From Flavobacterium frigoritolerans (lineage in GTDB: Bacteria; Bacteroidota; Bacteroidia; Flavobacteriales; Flavobacteriaceae), in NCBI RefSeq assembly GCF_025847275.1, contig NZ_JAOZEV010000015.1, positions 52,882 through 116,881 on the forward strand: 64,000 nt of DNA, written 5' to 3'. The notes under the pieces were generated by a model. The model ran no database searches. It was given only the letters and a program-made list of their open reading frames with translations, and was not told the origin of the DNA. The translations under genes and the position numbers were made by a program. Positions 53,685 to 61,964 of this stretch are shown here, piece by piece. Each line of letters opens with the position of its first letter. Within the stretch, counting starts at the first letter, position 1.

Positions 53685-54971
53685 TTAATTCTGTTTGAAT
53701 TTTTTTTCAATCAGTTTAATTTCTTTTACTTGCTGAACATCGGCTACTTTACGCAAAGCAATTACATAAGCTGCAATACGTGGTGTTATTTTATATTTTA
53801 CAGAAGTAGCAAAAACTGTTTCGAAGCTTTTCTCTAAAATATCTTCCAAACGTTTATTAATCTGATTGATTCGCCAAGATTCTAAAAGACAATTCTGAAG
53901 CCATTCAAAATAAGATACTGTAACTCCACCTGCATTAGCCAAAATATCTGGAACTACTAAAACATTGTTCTCATGCAAAATTGTATCAGCATCTGAAGAA
54001 ACAGGGCCATTAGCACCTTCAACTATAATTTTAGCACGAACAGATCCTGCATTTACTGCCGTAATCACATCTTCTTTGGCAGCAGGAATAAGAACATCTA
54101 CATCTAACAATAATAAATCTTCATGTTTTATAGCAACAGCATTTGGATATCCGTTAACGCTTTTGTTATTTAAATTATAATACAAAATAAGCTCTGGAAT
54201 ATTAATCCCTTGTGGGTTATAAAAAGCTTCAGAAACATCACTAACAGCAACAATTTTTAATCCTTTTTCAAATAAAAATAAAGCAGAATGAAGTCCCACA
54301 TTACCAAATCCCTGAATGGCTGCAGTAGATCTTGCTGGTCTCAATTTTAATTTTTGAAGCGCCAGAATACTTATAATACTTACTCCTCTTCCTGTAGCTT
54401 CTACCCGACCCAATGAACCACCTGAATGCAAATGTTTACCTGTTACAACAGAGTGAATCGTTTTACCATGAATCAAAGAAAACTCATCCATTAACCATCC
54501 CATTTCATCAGGACCTGTACCCATGTCTGGAGCAGGAACATCTTTATCAGGTCCAAAAATATCCGACAAAGCATTGGTATATTCCCTTGTGATTTTTTCT
54601 AATTCTGTTTTAGAGTGTAATCTTGGATCACAGATAATCCCACCTTTGGCTCCTCCAAAAGGAATTCCAGTTACTGCCGATTTCCAAGTCATCCATGCTG
54701 CGAGGGCTTTTACCTCATCTAGATTCACAGCTGTATCATAACGAATACCTCCTTTAGACGGTCCTAAAGCAGTATTATGAATTACACGATATCCTTCAAA
54801 ATTTTGTTCAGTACCATTATCTAACGTGATAGAAAAATTAACTACTATTTGTTTCTCTGGTCTTTGTAATTTTTGCCTAACCGATTCATTCAATTTAAGA
54901 ATATCGGCAGCTATATTAAAACGATCAATCATCGATTGAAAAGGGTTTTGTTTTACGATTTGTGAACTCAT
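53685..54971 (-). CDS. Glutamate dehydrogenase (Glu/Leu/Phe/Val dehydrogenase family)
   Basis: The 428-residue enzyme has the substrate-binding lysine in GPSKGGIRYDT (K73), the catalytic-region lysine in FGGAKGGIICDP (K109) and the NAD-binding IQGFGNVGLHSALFLFE. At this length it is a hexameric glutamate dehydrogenase that interconverts glutamate and 2-oxoglutarate plus ammonia. It is preceded, 66 bases upstream, by a strong terminator hairpin and a Cys-rich leader ORF that look like an attenuator. Confidence 0.93.
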   Translation of the reverse strand: MSSQIVKQNPFQSMIDRFNIAADILKLNESVRQKLQRPEKQIVVNFSITLDNGTEQNFEGYRVIHNTALGPSKGGIRYDTAVNLDEVKALAAWMTWKSAVTGIPFGGAKGGIICDPRLHSKTELEKITREYTNALSDIFGPDKDVPAPDMGTGPDEMGWLMDEFSLIHGKTIHSVVTGKHLHSGGSLGRVEATGRGVSIISILALQKLKLRPARSTAAIQGFGNVGLHSALFLFEKGLKIVAVSDVSEAFYNPQGINIPELILYYNLNNKSVNGYPNAVAIKHEDLLLLDVDVLIPAAKEDVITAVNAGSVRAKIIVEGANGPVSSDADTILHENNVLVVPDILANAGGVTVSYFEWLQNCLLESWRINQINKRLEDILEKSFETVFATSVKYKITPRIAAYVIALRKVADVQQVKEIKLIEKKFKQN

Positions 54972-55036
54972 AATTTTATGGGGTGTTAAATTATATTTTT
55001 ATTAAATAAGCATAGTAATTGAAATGCAAACAGCAT

Positions 55037-55068
55037 AAAAAAACTCTTTCGAAACTGTTACGAAAGAG
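55037..55068 (-). terminator. Terminator hairpin upstream of glutamate dehydrogenase (possible attenuator)
   Basis: On the minus strand CTCTTTCG (55068-55061), loop TAACAGTTT, CGAAAGAG (55051-55044), then seven T. It stands between the Cys-rich leader ORF and the dehydrogenase start, with no recognisable promoter between it and the gene. Part of its 5' arm and loop (55066-55055) can instead pair with 55109-55098 in the leader ORF. Confidence 0.8.
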
Positions 55069-55081
55069 CATAAATATTATT

Positions 55082-55141
55082 TTAGAAACAATAGCAACTT
55101 CTGCAACAGGGAGGGATTTTCATGTGGCAGCTTTGCATCAT
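55082..55141 (-). CDS. Cys-rich 19-codon leader peptide (putative)
   Basis: A short frame on the minus strand encodes MMQSCHMKIPPCCRSCYCF then TAA, with five Cys (5, 12, 13, 16, 18), a Pro-Pro pair before Cys-Cys, and three possible ATG starts. It ends 13 bases before a strong terminator hairpin. Such a run of one amino acid before a terminator is the layout of ribosome-mediated attenuation. No good -7 box is visible upstream, so expression is unproven. Confidence 0.45.
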   Translation of the reverse strand: MMQSCHMKIPPCCRSCYCF

Positions 55142-55618
55142 AATGTTACTATTTATAGAATATAATCTCATATTTATTTTATTATTAACCTTGAATGTTT
55201 TTTTTACCATTAAGAAATTAAGTTCTATTAAGTTTAAAATACTTAACCGCTAAATTTTATTTTATCTCTAATTCTTCTAAATTATAGCTATTTAAAAATG
55301 ACACAGATTTAAACCTATCTAACTATTAGTAAAAACAAGAGCAATACTTAATAAAACTTAACTTCTTAATAGTTTATATTATTTACTTTTTAAAAATCTT
55401 AATTTAAAAAGCTTTTTAAACTAAATAACCAAACCATAGAAAACCTCCTCATACAACAAATCATACATATAACACATTATCGTGTCACAGTCATAAGGGA
55501 TTGTATTTTGGCTTTCGTTTCTCATTTCTTTTACAAATCTATAAATATATTTCTAATATTCTATAGAATTAGTAGAGTTATTTTTATAAAAATTTAGAAC
55601 TTACTGAATAGCAAGCAT
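55142..55618. repeat. Intergenic region with a 28-base imperfect inverted repeat
   Basis: The arms 55206-55233 and 55346-55373 match in 25 of 28 positions (ATTAAGAA-TTAAGTT-TATTAAGT pattern) around about 110 bases. No gene is present. It resembles small non-autonomous palindromic elements of flavobacterial intergenic DNA. Confidence 0.55.
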
Positions 55619-56212
55619 TTAATCACTCTTTAACCAACCCGTAATACTCATTCTTGTATTTTGAGTAATCAATACTTCGTGAACCAGTTCATCGCTTTTA
55701 AAAAAAACAGTTTTACCTTGTGTAGGGCTAATTTTTTGATTGTTATCTAACTGATGAATAAGCAGTTCGCCTCCATCACTTTCTTGCCAATTGGCATTTA
55801 AATAACTAATCATTGAATATTTTCTGCTTGGATTATTTTTAAATTGATCTAAATGTTTTAGATAAAAATCACCCTTTTCATATAAAGAATAATGAAATTC
55901 ATAACCCGTTATTCCAGCAAAACAACTACTATTTAAATAAGCAATAAACGCTTCTATTTGTACAAAGAATTCATTTTCGAATGCATTATTGTGCTTTTTG
56001 TCAAGCCAATAAATCGAATCACTACGAATAGCTCCATCATAAGTCACTTTGTCCAGATTTCCGACACCAGCATCGAGCAATAAACTTTTGGCATTTAAAT
56101 CAAGAAGATTTTGTTTTAAATTATTTGCCAATTCTGTACTCAAAAAAAATTCAGATATACCTACTTTATTTTCAATATATGTAGTAATCAAAGCTTCAAA
56201 GCTATTTTCCAT
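55619..56212 (-). CDS. 2OG-Fe(II) oxygenase (prolyl-4-hydroxylase-like)
   Basis: The 197-residue protein has the full P4H-type site: H120-L-D122 (YLKHLDQF), H178 (ELVHEVL) and R187 (TRMSITGW), with GGELLIHQL and GKTVFFKSDE between. It should hydroxylate a protein or small molecule using iron and 2-oxoglutarate. It is flanked by AT-rich non-coding DNA and seems to be a single-gene unit. Confidence 0.9.
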   Translation of the reverse strand: MENSFEALITTYIENKVGISEFFLSTELANNLKQNLLDLNAKSLLLDAGVGNLDKVTYDGAIRSDSIYWLDKKHNNAFENEFFVQIEAFIAYLNSSCFAGITGYEFHYSLYEKGDFYLKHLDQFKNNPSRKYSMISYLNANWQESDGGELLIHQLDNNQKISPTQGKTVFFKSDELVHEVLITQNTRMSITGWLKSD

Positions 56213-56448
56213 TTATGTTTTTTGATGGAATGCAAGTACAACCAACGGAGCAAGGTAGGCTAAATTAAATATGCAGTACTATAATCGAAGATAAATAATA
56301 TAAGTTAAACCATATTACAGTCTCTCAAGGCTTTTACTTGTTTTTTTAGGTATGATAAATAATACAAAAAAAAAACTAATACTCTTAAAAAACTGTTGAA
56401 ACAATAACGTACTATTCATATAATTCTTAAATCCTAATAGATTATAAT

Positions 56449-56478
56449 AAAAAAGCTGTCTTTTGAGACAGCTTTTTT
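56449..56478. terminator. Bidirectional terminator after the AAA gene
   Basis: AAAAAAGCTGTC and GACAGCTTTTTT form a near-perfect hairpin with a 6-base loop and T tracts on both strands. It ends the AAA ATPase gene, whose stop is a few bases away. Confidence 0.9.
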
Positions 56479-56483
56479 ATTCT

Positions 56484-57947
56484 TTACAATTTACTAATAT
56501 AACTACCGTAAATATCCTTAAACTCGTATCCTTCAGAAAAACGATCCTTACTTAATTTTTTATATTCAACCAATCCCCATAATATAAACTCTTTCATAAA
56601 ATAGTGATCTGCTGCGGGTAATTCAGGTTGGTATTTTTTTAGTAAAACATCCAATGGCTTAATTCCATCAAGAATTTTCTTGTATTCAGCATCTGAACAA
56701 TCATCTAATAATTCAAAACCACTTTCGGTAAAGAACCATTCGATTATATCTGTATATGGTGTTTTTTCGTTTGGTTTCTCCAATTTTTCAATTTTCGGAA
56801 AATACGTTGGGAAAAATGTTCTAATGGCATCACCTATTAAGTGCTGGGCAACAATAGCTGCTCCCTCCTGCTCTCCTTCATAAACCAACTCAACTTTTCC
56901 TGTAATAGCCGGAATAATTCCCATAAAATCTGATAAACGCAAACTAGTTTTATCAACACCTGCACGCAAAGCACGGCGCTCGGCAGTACTTAATAAATTT
57001 TCGTAAGCTGTAATACTCATTCTCGCACTTACGCCACTCTTATTATCAACAAACTCACTTTCGCGAGCTTCAAAACTAATTTGCTCTAATAAATCCTTGG
57101 CTAAACCTGGTACATATACCAACTCTTCTTGCTCAGCATCTAGTTTAGCTTCTTGCTCTGTAATTGTTCTGGCAATTGCCACTGTTTCTGGATAATGAGT
57201 CAGAATTTGAGATCCTATTCTATCTTTTAATGGTGTAACTATACTTCCACGATTAGTATAATCTTCAGGATTGGCAGTAAATACAAATTGCATATCAAGC
57301 GGCATTCGCAACTTAAAACCCCGAATCTGAATATCTCCTTCTTGCAAAATATTAAACAGCGCCACTTGTATTCTAGCTTGCAAATCGGGTAATTCATTAA
57401 TAACAAAAATACAACGATTGGCACGCGGAATCATTCCAAAATGTATTACACGATCATCTGCATATGACAATTTTAAATTAGCTGCTTTTATAGGATCAAC
57501 ATCACCAATCAAATCAGCAACAGTAACATCTGGAGTTGCCAATTTTTCAAAAAAACGATCGTTTCTATGTAGCCAACTTATTGGAGTTGCATCTCCTTTT
57601 TCAGAAATTATATCTTTTGCAAAACGTGATATCGGATTCAACGGATCATCATTTATCTCCGAACCTGTTACAAATGGAATATATTCATCTAACAATTCGA
57701 CCATCTTACGAGCCAATCTTGTTTTAGCCTGACCACGAAGCCCCAATAAATTAATATTATGACGTGATAAAATAGCACGTTCTAATTCAGGAATAACTGT
57801 ATTTTCGAATCCATGTACTCCATCAAAAACTGGTTTTCCTGATTTTATCTTCTCACGAAGATTATTACGTAATTCATCTTTAATACTTTTGCTTTCGTAT
57901 CCTGATTTTTTTAATTCGCCTAATGTGTTTATATTTTCTATTTTCAT
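56484..57947 (-). CDS. MoxR/magnesium-chelatase-like AAA ATPase
   Basis: The 487-residue ATPase has a modified Walker A (NINLLGLRGQAKTRLARK), a Walker B-like segment (RCIFVINELPDL), sensor 1 in FVFTANPEDYTNRG and the MoxR/ChlI-type LKDRIGSQILTHYPE. It resembles magnesium-chelatase subunit I without a photosynthetic context. With the VWA-domain protein encoded upstream on the same strand it forms a MoxR-VWA pair, a chaperone-like system that remodels or activates target proteins. A repeat-containing 218-base gap lies between the two genes. Confidence 0.85.
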   Translation of the reverse strand: MKIENINTLGELKKSGYESKSIKDELRNNLREKIKSGKPVFDGVHGFENTVIPELERAILSRHNINLLGLRGQAKTRLARKMVELLDEYIPFVTGSEINDDPLNPISRFAKDIISEKGDATPISWLHRNDRFFEKLATPDVTVADLIGDVDPIKAANLKLSYADDRVIHFGMIPRANRCIFVINELPDLQARIQVALFNILQEGDIQIRGFKLRMPLDMQFVFTANPEDYTNRGSIVTPLKDRIGSQILTHYPETVAIARTITEQEAKLDAEQEELVYVPGLAKDLLEQISFEARESEFVDNKSGVSARMSITAYENLLSTAERRALRAGVDKTSLRLSDFMGIIPAITGKVELVYEGEQEGAAIVAQHLIGDAIRTFFPTYFPKIEKLEKPNEKTPYTDIIEWFFTESGFELLDDCSDAEYKKILDGIKPLDVLLKKYQPELPAADHYFMKEFILWGLVEYKKLSKDRFSEGYEFKDIYGSYISKL

Positions 57948-58069
57948 ATCTATTTTGTTTAAAAATCGAAAGATTAAATGATTTAAAAACTCATAAAATC
58001 TTCAATTTTTATTTATTATTATTTATTCTGAGAGTTACACATTGTTTCTTTCCTGTGAGGAGATGCAAT

Positions 58070-58154
58070 GCTAACCTTTGTAGCTTTGTACCTCTGAACC
58101 TTTAGACACATTTCGGTGCGTCTCTAAAGGAAACCTTTGAACCTCTGAGCCTTT
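58070..58154. repeat. REP-like palindrome flanked by CCTTTGAA-type repeats
   Basis: CCTTTAGACAC...GTGCGTCTCTAAAGG (58099-58130) is an imperfect palindrome flanked by degenerate ACCTTTG/ACCTCTGA units. It shares the GGTGCGTCTCT core with the element at 22753-22778. It interrupts the AAA/VWA gene pair. Confidence 0.6.
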
Positions 58155-58165
58155 ACAATTTTGAA

Positions 58166-59284
58166 TCAGCGCACTCGTTTTTTCCTATTAGCTTCATAAT
58201 CTTCAAAAATCATTTCTCCCAGTCCTTTCAGCCCAGTATAAAATGCTTTTCCTTGATTTGCTTCGGTAAAATGATTGACAAAACGCTGCAAATAAGGATC
58301 ATTTGCAATCATAAATGTAGTAATTGGAATATGTAATTTTCTGGCTTGTTGTGCCTGATTATAACACTTATCTACAATGTATTCATCTAAACCATTACTA
58401 TTCATATAATAAGAACCATCACGTTCACGAACGCAACTTGGCTTACCATCGGTAATCATAAAGATTTGTTTATTGGTATTACGTTTTCGACGTAATAAAT
58501 CCATTGCCAATTGTAAACCTGCTACTGTGTTAGTATGATAAGGTCCGACTTTTAAATAAGGTAAATCTTTAATCGCAATTGTCCAGGCATCGTTTCCAAA
58601 AACCAAAATATCGAGTGTATCTTTAGGATAGCGCGTAGTGATTAATTCAGCCAAAGCCATGGCGACTTTTTTGGCAGGAGTTATACGATCTTCTCCATAC
58701 AAAATCATACTATGGCTAATATCTATCATTAAGACAGTGCTCATTTCTGATTTGTATTGTGTTTCTTCAACAACCAAATCATTTTCGGTGAGCATAAAAC
58801 TATCTACACCATTATTAATTTGTGCATTACGCAAACTTTCTGTCAGCGAAATTCGTTCAAGACCATCGCCAAAATGAAACTCACGGAATTCACCCGTATG
58901 TTCATCACCATTTCCAGCGTATTTGGTTTTATGATTTCCGTTTCCAGAGCGTTTTAAATTCCCGAATATTTGATCAAGTGCTTGTTGTCGTATCGCACGT
59001 TCAGTTTTAGCAGTAATTCCTATTCCCGAAGAACCATCTTCTTTTACTTCGTCTTTTATATACCCTTTCTTTTTCAGATCTTCTATAAAGTCATCGATGG
59101 TGTAGTTTTCATCTGTAAGTTTATATTCTTTATCCAATTCTCGAAGCCAATCTATAGCTTCATCAAAATCACCCGAAGTATGGGTAATTAATTCCTTGAA
59201 AATGCCAAAAAGTTTTTCAAACGGAGACTGATTTGGCGCTTCGTACGTTTTAAAATAAAACCCCTTTTTATGTTCCTCTTTCAT
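58166..59284 (-). CDS. VWA domain protein (partner of the AAA ATPase)
   Basis: The 372-residue protein has a long charged N-terminal region and a C-terminal von Willebrand A domain with the MIDAS motif STVLMIDISHSMIL (DxSxS) and a later QIFMITDGKPSCV. It has no signal peptide, so it works in the cytoplasm. The neighbouring gene downstream encodes a MoxR-like ATPase; such pairs act together on metal-containing or membrane enzymes. The target is unknown. Confidence 0.87.
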   Translation of the reverse strand: MKEEHKKGFYFKTYEAPNQSPFEKLFGIFKELITHTSGDFDEAIDWLRELDKEYKLTDENYTIDDFIEDLKKKGYIKDEVKEDGSSGIGITAKTERAIRQQALDQIFGNLKRSGNGNHKTKYAGNGDEHTGEFREFHFGDGLERISLTESLRNAQINNGVDSFMLTENDLVVEETQYKSEMSTVLMIDISHSMILYGEDRITPAKKVAMALAELITTRYPKDTLDILVFGNDAWTIAIKDLPYLKVGPYHTNTVAGLQLAMDLLRRKRNTNKQIFMITDGKPSCVRERDGSYYMNSNGLDEYIVDKCYNQAQQARKLHIPITTFMIANDPYLQRFVNHFTEANQGKAFYTGLKGLGEMIFEDYEANRKKRVR

Positions 59285-59390
59285 AATTCTAAAATTACAC
59301 CATTTTAGAGTCTAACAAAAACAAACAGATATTAATTTTTAGTTAAAAGATTCTGCTAAAAGCGCCTCATAATCAGTATAAATCTACTGC

Positions 59391-59771
59391 TTATTCAAAC
59401 TTCCCTTCGAGATAGTACCAAACATTATTTTCCTGTTTAAAAGTAGAAAACTCATAATGTGTTTGAGGTACTTTATGTTCATCTAAAAAATAGGCTTTAA
59501 ACGCCACAGTAGTTTCTGTGGAACTAATAATCTCCAATCGAAGCCATTCATTGGCCGTAGCCCAATTCAAAATATCTTCTTTCGAATAATATTTCCTTTC
59601 AGAAGAATGGGTTGTAGCCAATAAATAATCTGCATCTTTAATAACGTAAGCCGAAAAACGAGAGCGCATTAAAGCTAAAGCTGTTGGTGCTTTTAGATTA
59701 TTCTTGAGATACAAACCACAGCAATCATCAAAGTGCAAACCTGTATCACAATAACATTTGGAATTTTCCAT
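59391..59771 (-). CDS. YchJ-like (UPF0225) SEC-C motif protein
   Basis: The 126-residue protein starts with a zinc-binding SEC-C-like segment (CYCDTGLHFDDCCGLYL) followed by the YchJ core (TALALMRSRFSAYVIKDADY, LLATTHSS, then VPQTHYEFSTF and WYYLEGKF). YchJ is a small conserved protein of unknown function with an NTF2-like domain. It is the last of four closely spaced minus-strand genes. Confidence 0.92.
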   Translation of the reverse strand: MENSKCYCDTGLHFDDCCGLYLKNNLKAPTALALMRSRFSAYVIKDADYLLATTHSSERKYYSKEDILNWATANEWLRLEIISSTETTVAFKAYFLDEHKVPQTHYEFSTFKQENNVWYYLEGKFE

Positions 59772-59788
59772 GAAAGTAAAATCTAATA

Positions 59789-60010
59789 TTATTCGGCAGT
59801 ATTTATCTTTTGATGCAATTGATTCAGTAAGACCTGATATTTACTAATCTCGATTAAATCATCATCTTCTTCAGAAAAATCAAGTAATTCATCTAAGATA
59901 TCACTTACTTCTACTAGTTTATTGTTCGCAGATTTATTTTGTTTTGCAGCAATTAAATCTATAATCTCCTGAACACTTTCTTTTAAACCGCTGAATTTAT
60001 CGTTTTCCAT
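59789..60010 (-). CDS. Small acidic helical protein
   Basis: The 73-residue product (opening MENDKFSGLKESVQEIIDLI) is acidic and predicted helical, with a cluster LDFSEEDDDLIEISKYQVLL. It has no known domain. It lies 17 bases before ychJ and 11 bases after the 50-codon gene, so it should be co-expressed with them. Confidence 0.65.
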   Translation of the reverse strand: MENDKFSGLKESVQEIIDLIAAKQNKSANNKLVEVSDILDELLDFSEEDDDLIEISKYQVLLNQLHQKINTAE

Positions 60011-60021
60011 TTATTTATATT

Positions 60022-60174
60022 TTATTTATCCGACGAAGTTTTATCTTCATTGAATTTCTTTACAATTTGTTTTAATTTTTCTTTACGCGCAATTTCAGCC
60101 TGTTTTACCTTATCCTGCGCTTTGTGCAACTTATCGTTGTGTTTCTTGATATTCCTTTCGTTATTTCTTCCCAT
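60022..60174 (-). CDS. Small basic coiled-coil-like protein, 50 codons
   Basis: A complete frame from ATG 60174 to TAA 60022 encodes a 50-residue, Lys-rich helical peptide starting MGRNNERNIKKHNDKLHKAQ and ending DKTSSDK. Its start shares one base with the stop of the preceding gene (TAATG), and the next gene begins 11 bases later, so translation is coupled. Charge pattern and spacing suggest a real gene. Function unknown; it may bind nucleic acid. Confidence 0.6.
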   Translation of the reverse strand: MGRNNERNIKKHNDKLHKAQDKVKQAEIARKEKLKQIVKKFNEDKTSSDK

Positions 60175-60719
60175 TATTGTATCTCTTTTTTAATTTCTTC
60201 CAATGTTTTATTGGTAAAAATAAGTTCATTTATAATTGATTCTCTTAAAACAGCAATATCATCATAATCAAAATATTTTGCCCACGAAGTTAATTGCTGT
60301 AAATTTCTTATTTGTTTAATTCTTTTTGCTGTATCAAAACTTGTTCTGAGTATTGCTTTATTATTGTATTCAGGATTATTTTTGTGTTGATAATTGGCAT
60401 TGTTCTTATTAAAATCAGCCTCAATATAATACAGCTTATCGGTTGCATTATCAGGGTAAAAAGAACTCCACGAAGCAAAACCTAATTTAAATTTAGACTC
60501 TGTTTCTGGTTCCAATGCGATTAAACGCCATTTACTATTGGCCAATCTTCCCCAATGATTAGAAAAACGATACATCCCTAAATCTGAATAATAATAGGCA
60601 CTTCCTGCCTTACTTTCAAACTGAATTTTCAACCCCTCCACTTCATTCATTGTTACTTCCTGAAAAACACAAAATGTATTTTTGAACGAATTGGGATTTG
60701 GTCTAAAGTTTTTTTGCAT
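60174..60719 (-). CDS. Conserved protein of unknown function
   Basis: The protein of about 181 residues has no signal peptide and no domain I recognise; it is rich in aromatic residues (YYYSDLGMYRFSNHWGRLAN, GFASWSSFYP). The start is uncertain: ATGs at 60725 and 60719 lie under or next to a -7 box at 60723-60730, so translation either begins on a leaderless mRNA at 60719 or at the internal ATG 60650 (MNEVEGLKIQ). It heads the cluster that ends with ychJ. Confidence 0.65.
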   Translation of the reverse strand: MQKNFRPNPNSFKNTFCVFQEVTMNEVEGLKIQFESKAGSAYYYSDLGMYRFSNHWGRLANSKWRLIALEPETESKFKLGFASWSSFYPDNATDKLYYIEADFNKNNANYQHKNNPEYNNKAILRTSFDTAKRIKQIRNLQQLTSWAKYFDYDDIAVLRESIINELIFTNKTLEEIKKEIQ

Positions 60720-60722
60720 GTG

Positions 60723-60730
60723 CAAATATA
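60723..60730 (-). promoter_or_regulatory. -7 box of the ychJ cluster
   Basis: TATATTTG on the minus strand fits TAnnTTTG exactly. Its position relative to the first ATGs implies a leaderless or later start for the first gene. Confidence 0.5.
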
Positions 60731-60772
60731 CTCAGATTGTCACGAACTCCCTAAACCAAACAATATATTGAT

Positions 60773-60780
60773 TAACTTTG
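60773..60780 (+). promoter_or_regulatory. -7 box of the rightward small gene
   Basis: TAACTTTG fits TAnnTTTG, followed by CACC; the ATG at 60808 is 28 bases downstream. It is divergent from the box at 60723-60730. Confidence 0.55.
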
Positions 60781-60807
60781 CACCATCAATTTTTAAATAA
60801 AAATATC

Positions 60808-61059
60808 ATGACAAAAGCTTCTCAAGAAAAAATGTTACAAAAAGGGGTTTATACAGGAATAATGGAGAAGGACGAAAATAACAATTATTTTTGTGGTATA
60901 TACCTTTTGGATTACAAGATGGCACATGCTAATCACGTAGTTGGAGATTGGATTACTATAAAGTCTATAATCGAAAATCCAAGCGATATTAGTTATAACA
61001 AATATCCGAAAAAGTCAAAAAACTTTGACAAAGCAAATAACAAACCTGAGCAAAAATAA
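60808..61059 (+). CDS. Small protein of unknown function
   Basis: The 83-residue product starts MTKASQEKMLQKGVYTGIME and ends in a basic tail (KYPKKSKNFDKANNKPEQK). No family is recognised. I chose the ATG at 60808, not the one at 60778, because the latter overlaps the -7 box at 60773-60780. Confidence 0.6.
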   Translation: MTKASQEKMLQKGVYTGIMEKDENNNYFCGIYLLDYKMAHANHVVGDWITIKSIIENPSDISYNKYPKKSKNFDKANNKPEQK

Positions 61060-61192
61060 AACGATTATTTTGAAAGTTTTAAACTTTCATACACTATTTG
61101 CATAAACAGCATACTTTTCACACCTCAAAATCAATATTTTAGATATTTTTTGAATATTTTTTACTACGAAAGTAAAAAGTTAAAAAAAAGTG

Positions 61193-61200
61193 TACCTTTG
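61193..61200 (+). promoter_or_regulatory. -7 box for the J-domain gene
   Basis: TACCTTTG followed by CA matches the flavobacterial -7 consensus; the ATG is 70 bases downstream. Confidence 0.55.
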
Positions 61201-61270
61201 CAAAAAATTTGTCTTTTTTGAATTAAACAAATATTAATTTCAATCTAATAGACAAGTAGTTATCTTATTT

Positions 61271-61711
61271 ATGAAAAAAATAGTTGAATACCGCAAGTTA
61301 CTTAATGTAGACAAAACTGCAGAATTAAAAGATTTAAAAACCATTTACCGTAATGCTATGAAAGAATGTCATCCTGACAAATTTCAAGGTAACGATGCTG
61401 GTTTAAAAGAAGCAGAAGAGAAAAGTAAATTAGTTATTGAAGCTTATCATTTTTTGGTAAGTATCAATCCTGAGACAATTAAACTAAACTTGCCAGAATA
61501 TACAGAAACAATCGCTACTTCATCTATTACAGATTACAAATTTGTAGAAGGAAGATTAATTATTGATTTCTCAAATGGTAGTGTTTACGAATACATCAGC
61601 GTACCAAAGGCTACTTACGTAAAAATGGTAAATGCAGAGTCTCCTGGAAGATTTGCAAAAAGACATATTCTTAACTCTTTTACTTGGAGAAAGAAAACAA
61701 ATCAAGACTAA
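61271..61711 (+). CDS. J-domain and KTSC-domain fusion protein
   Basis: The 146-residue protein joins an N-terminal J domain (about residues 5-65) with the HPD motif at 34-36 (KECHPDKFQG) to a C-terminal KTSC domain (about 78-138; SSITDYKFVEGRLIIDFSNG, then VYEYISVPKATYVKMV). The J domain should stimulate a DnaK-type chaperone; KTSC domains occur with RNA- or DNA-associated proteins. A full promoter box and a strong terminator make it a single-gene unit. Confidence 0.88.
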   Translation: MKKIVEYRKLLNVDKTAELKDLKTIYRNAMKECHPDKFQGNDAGLKEAEEKSKLVIEAYHFLVSINPETIKLNLPEYTETIATSSITDYKFVEGRLIIDFSNGSVYEYISVPKATYVKMVNAESPGRFAKRHILNSFTWRKKTNQD

Positions 61712-61730
61712 ATTTTATAGTTCTTATAGA

Positions 61731-61763
61731 AAAGCATCCACCACTGGCGGATGCTTTTTTTTT
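61731..61763 (+). terminator. Terminator of the J-domain gene
   Basis: AAAGCATCC (61731-61739) pairs with GGATGCTTT (61749-61757), followed by a T tract. Confidence 0.88.
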
Positions 61764-61929
61764 GCTGTAAAAACACATAAATTATTATTTTTTATTTTTA
61801 AATAAACACAAAACAGTAGCTCCTACTTACTAAAAACGACACAAACAAACTGATTACGAAGTTTTTACCCTACAAAAAACTATAACAAAATTTTAGGTTA
61901 CAAAATTATTTATGTCTTATAATTTTAAA

Positions 61930-61937
61930 TACTTTTG
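61930..61937 (+). promoter_or_regulatory. -7 box for the DUF4369 gene
   Basis: TACTTTTG fits TAnnTTTG; the ATG is 27 bases downstream. Confidence 0.55.
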
Positions 61938-61964
61938 TTCCACAAATCAATTAACTAATTAATA

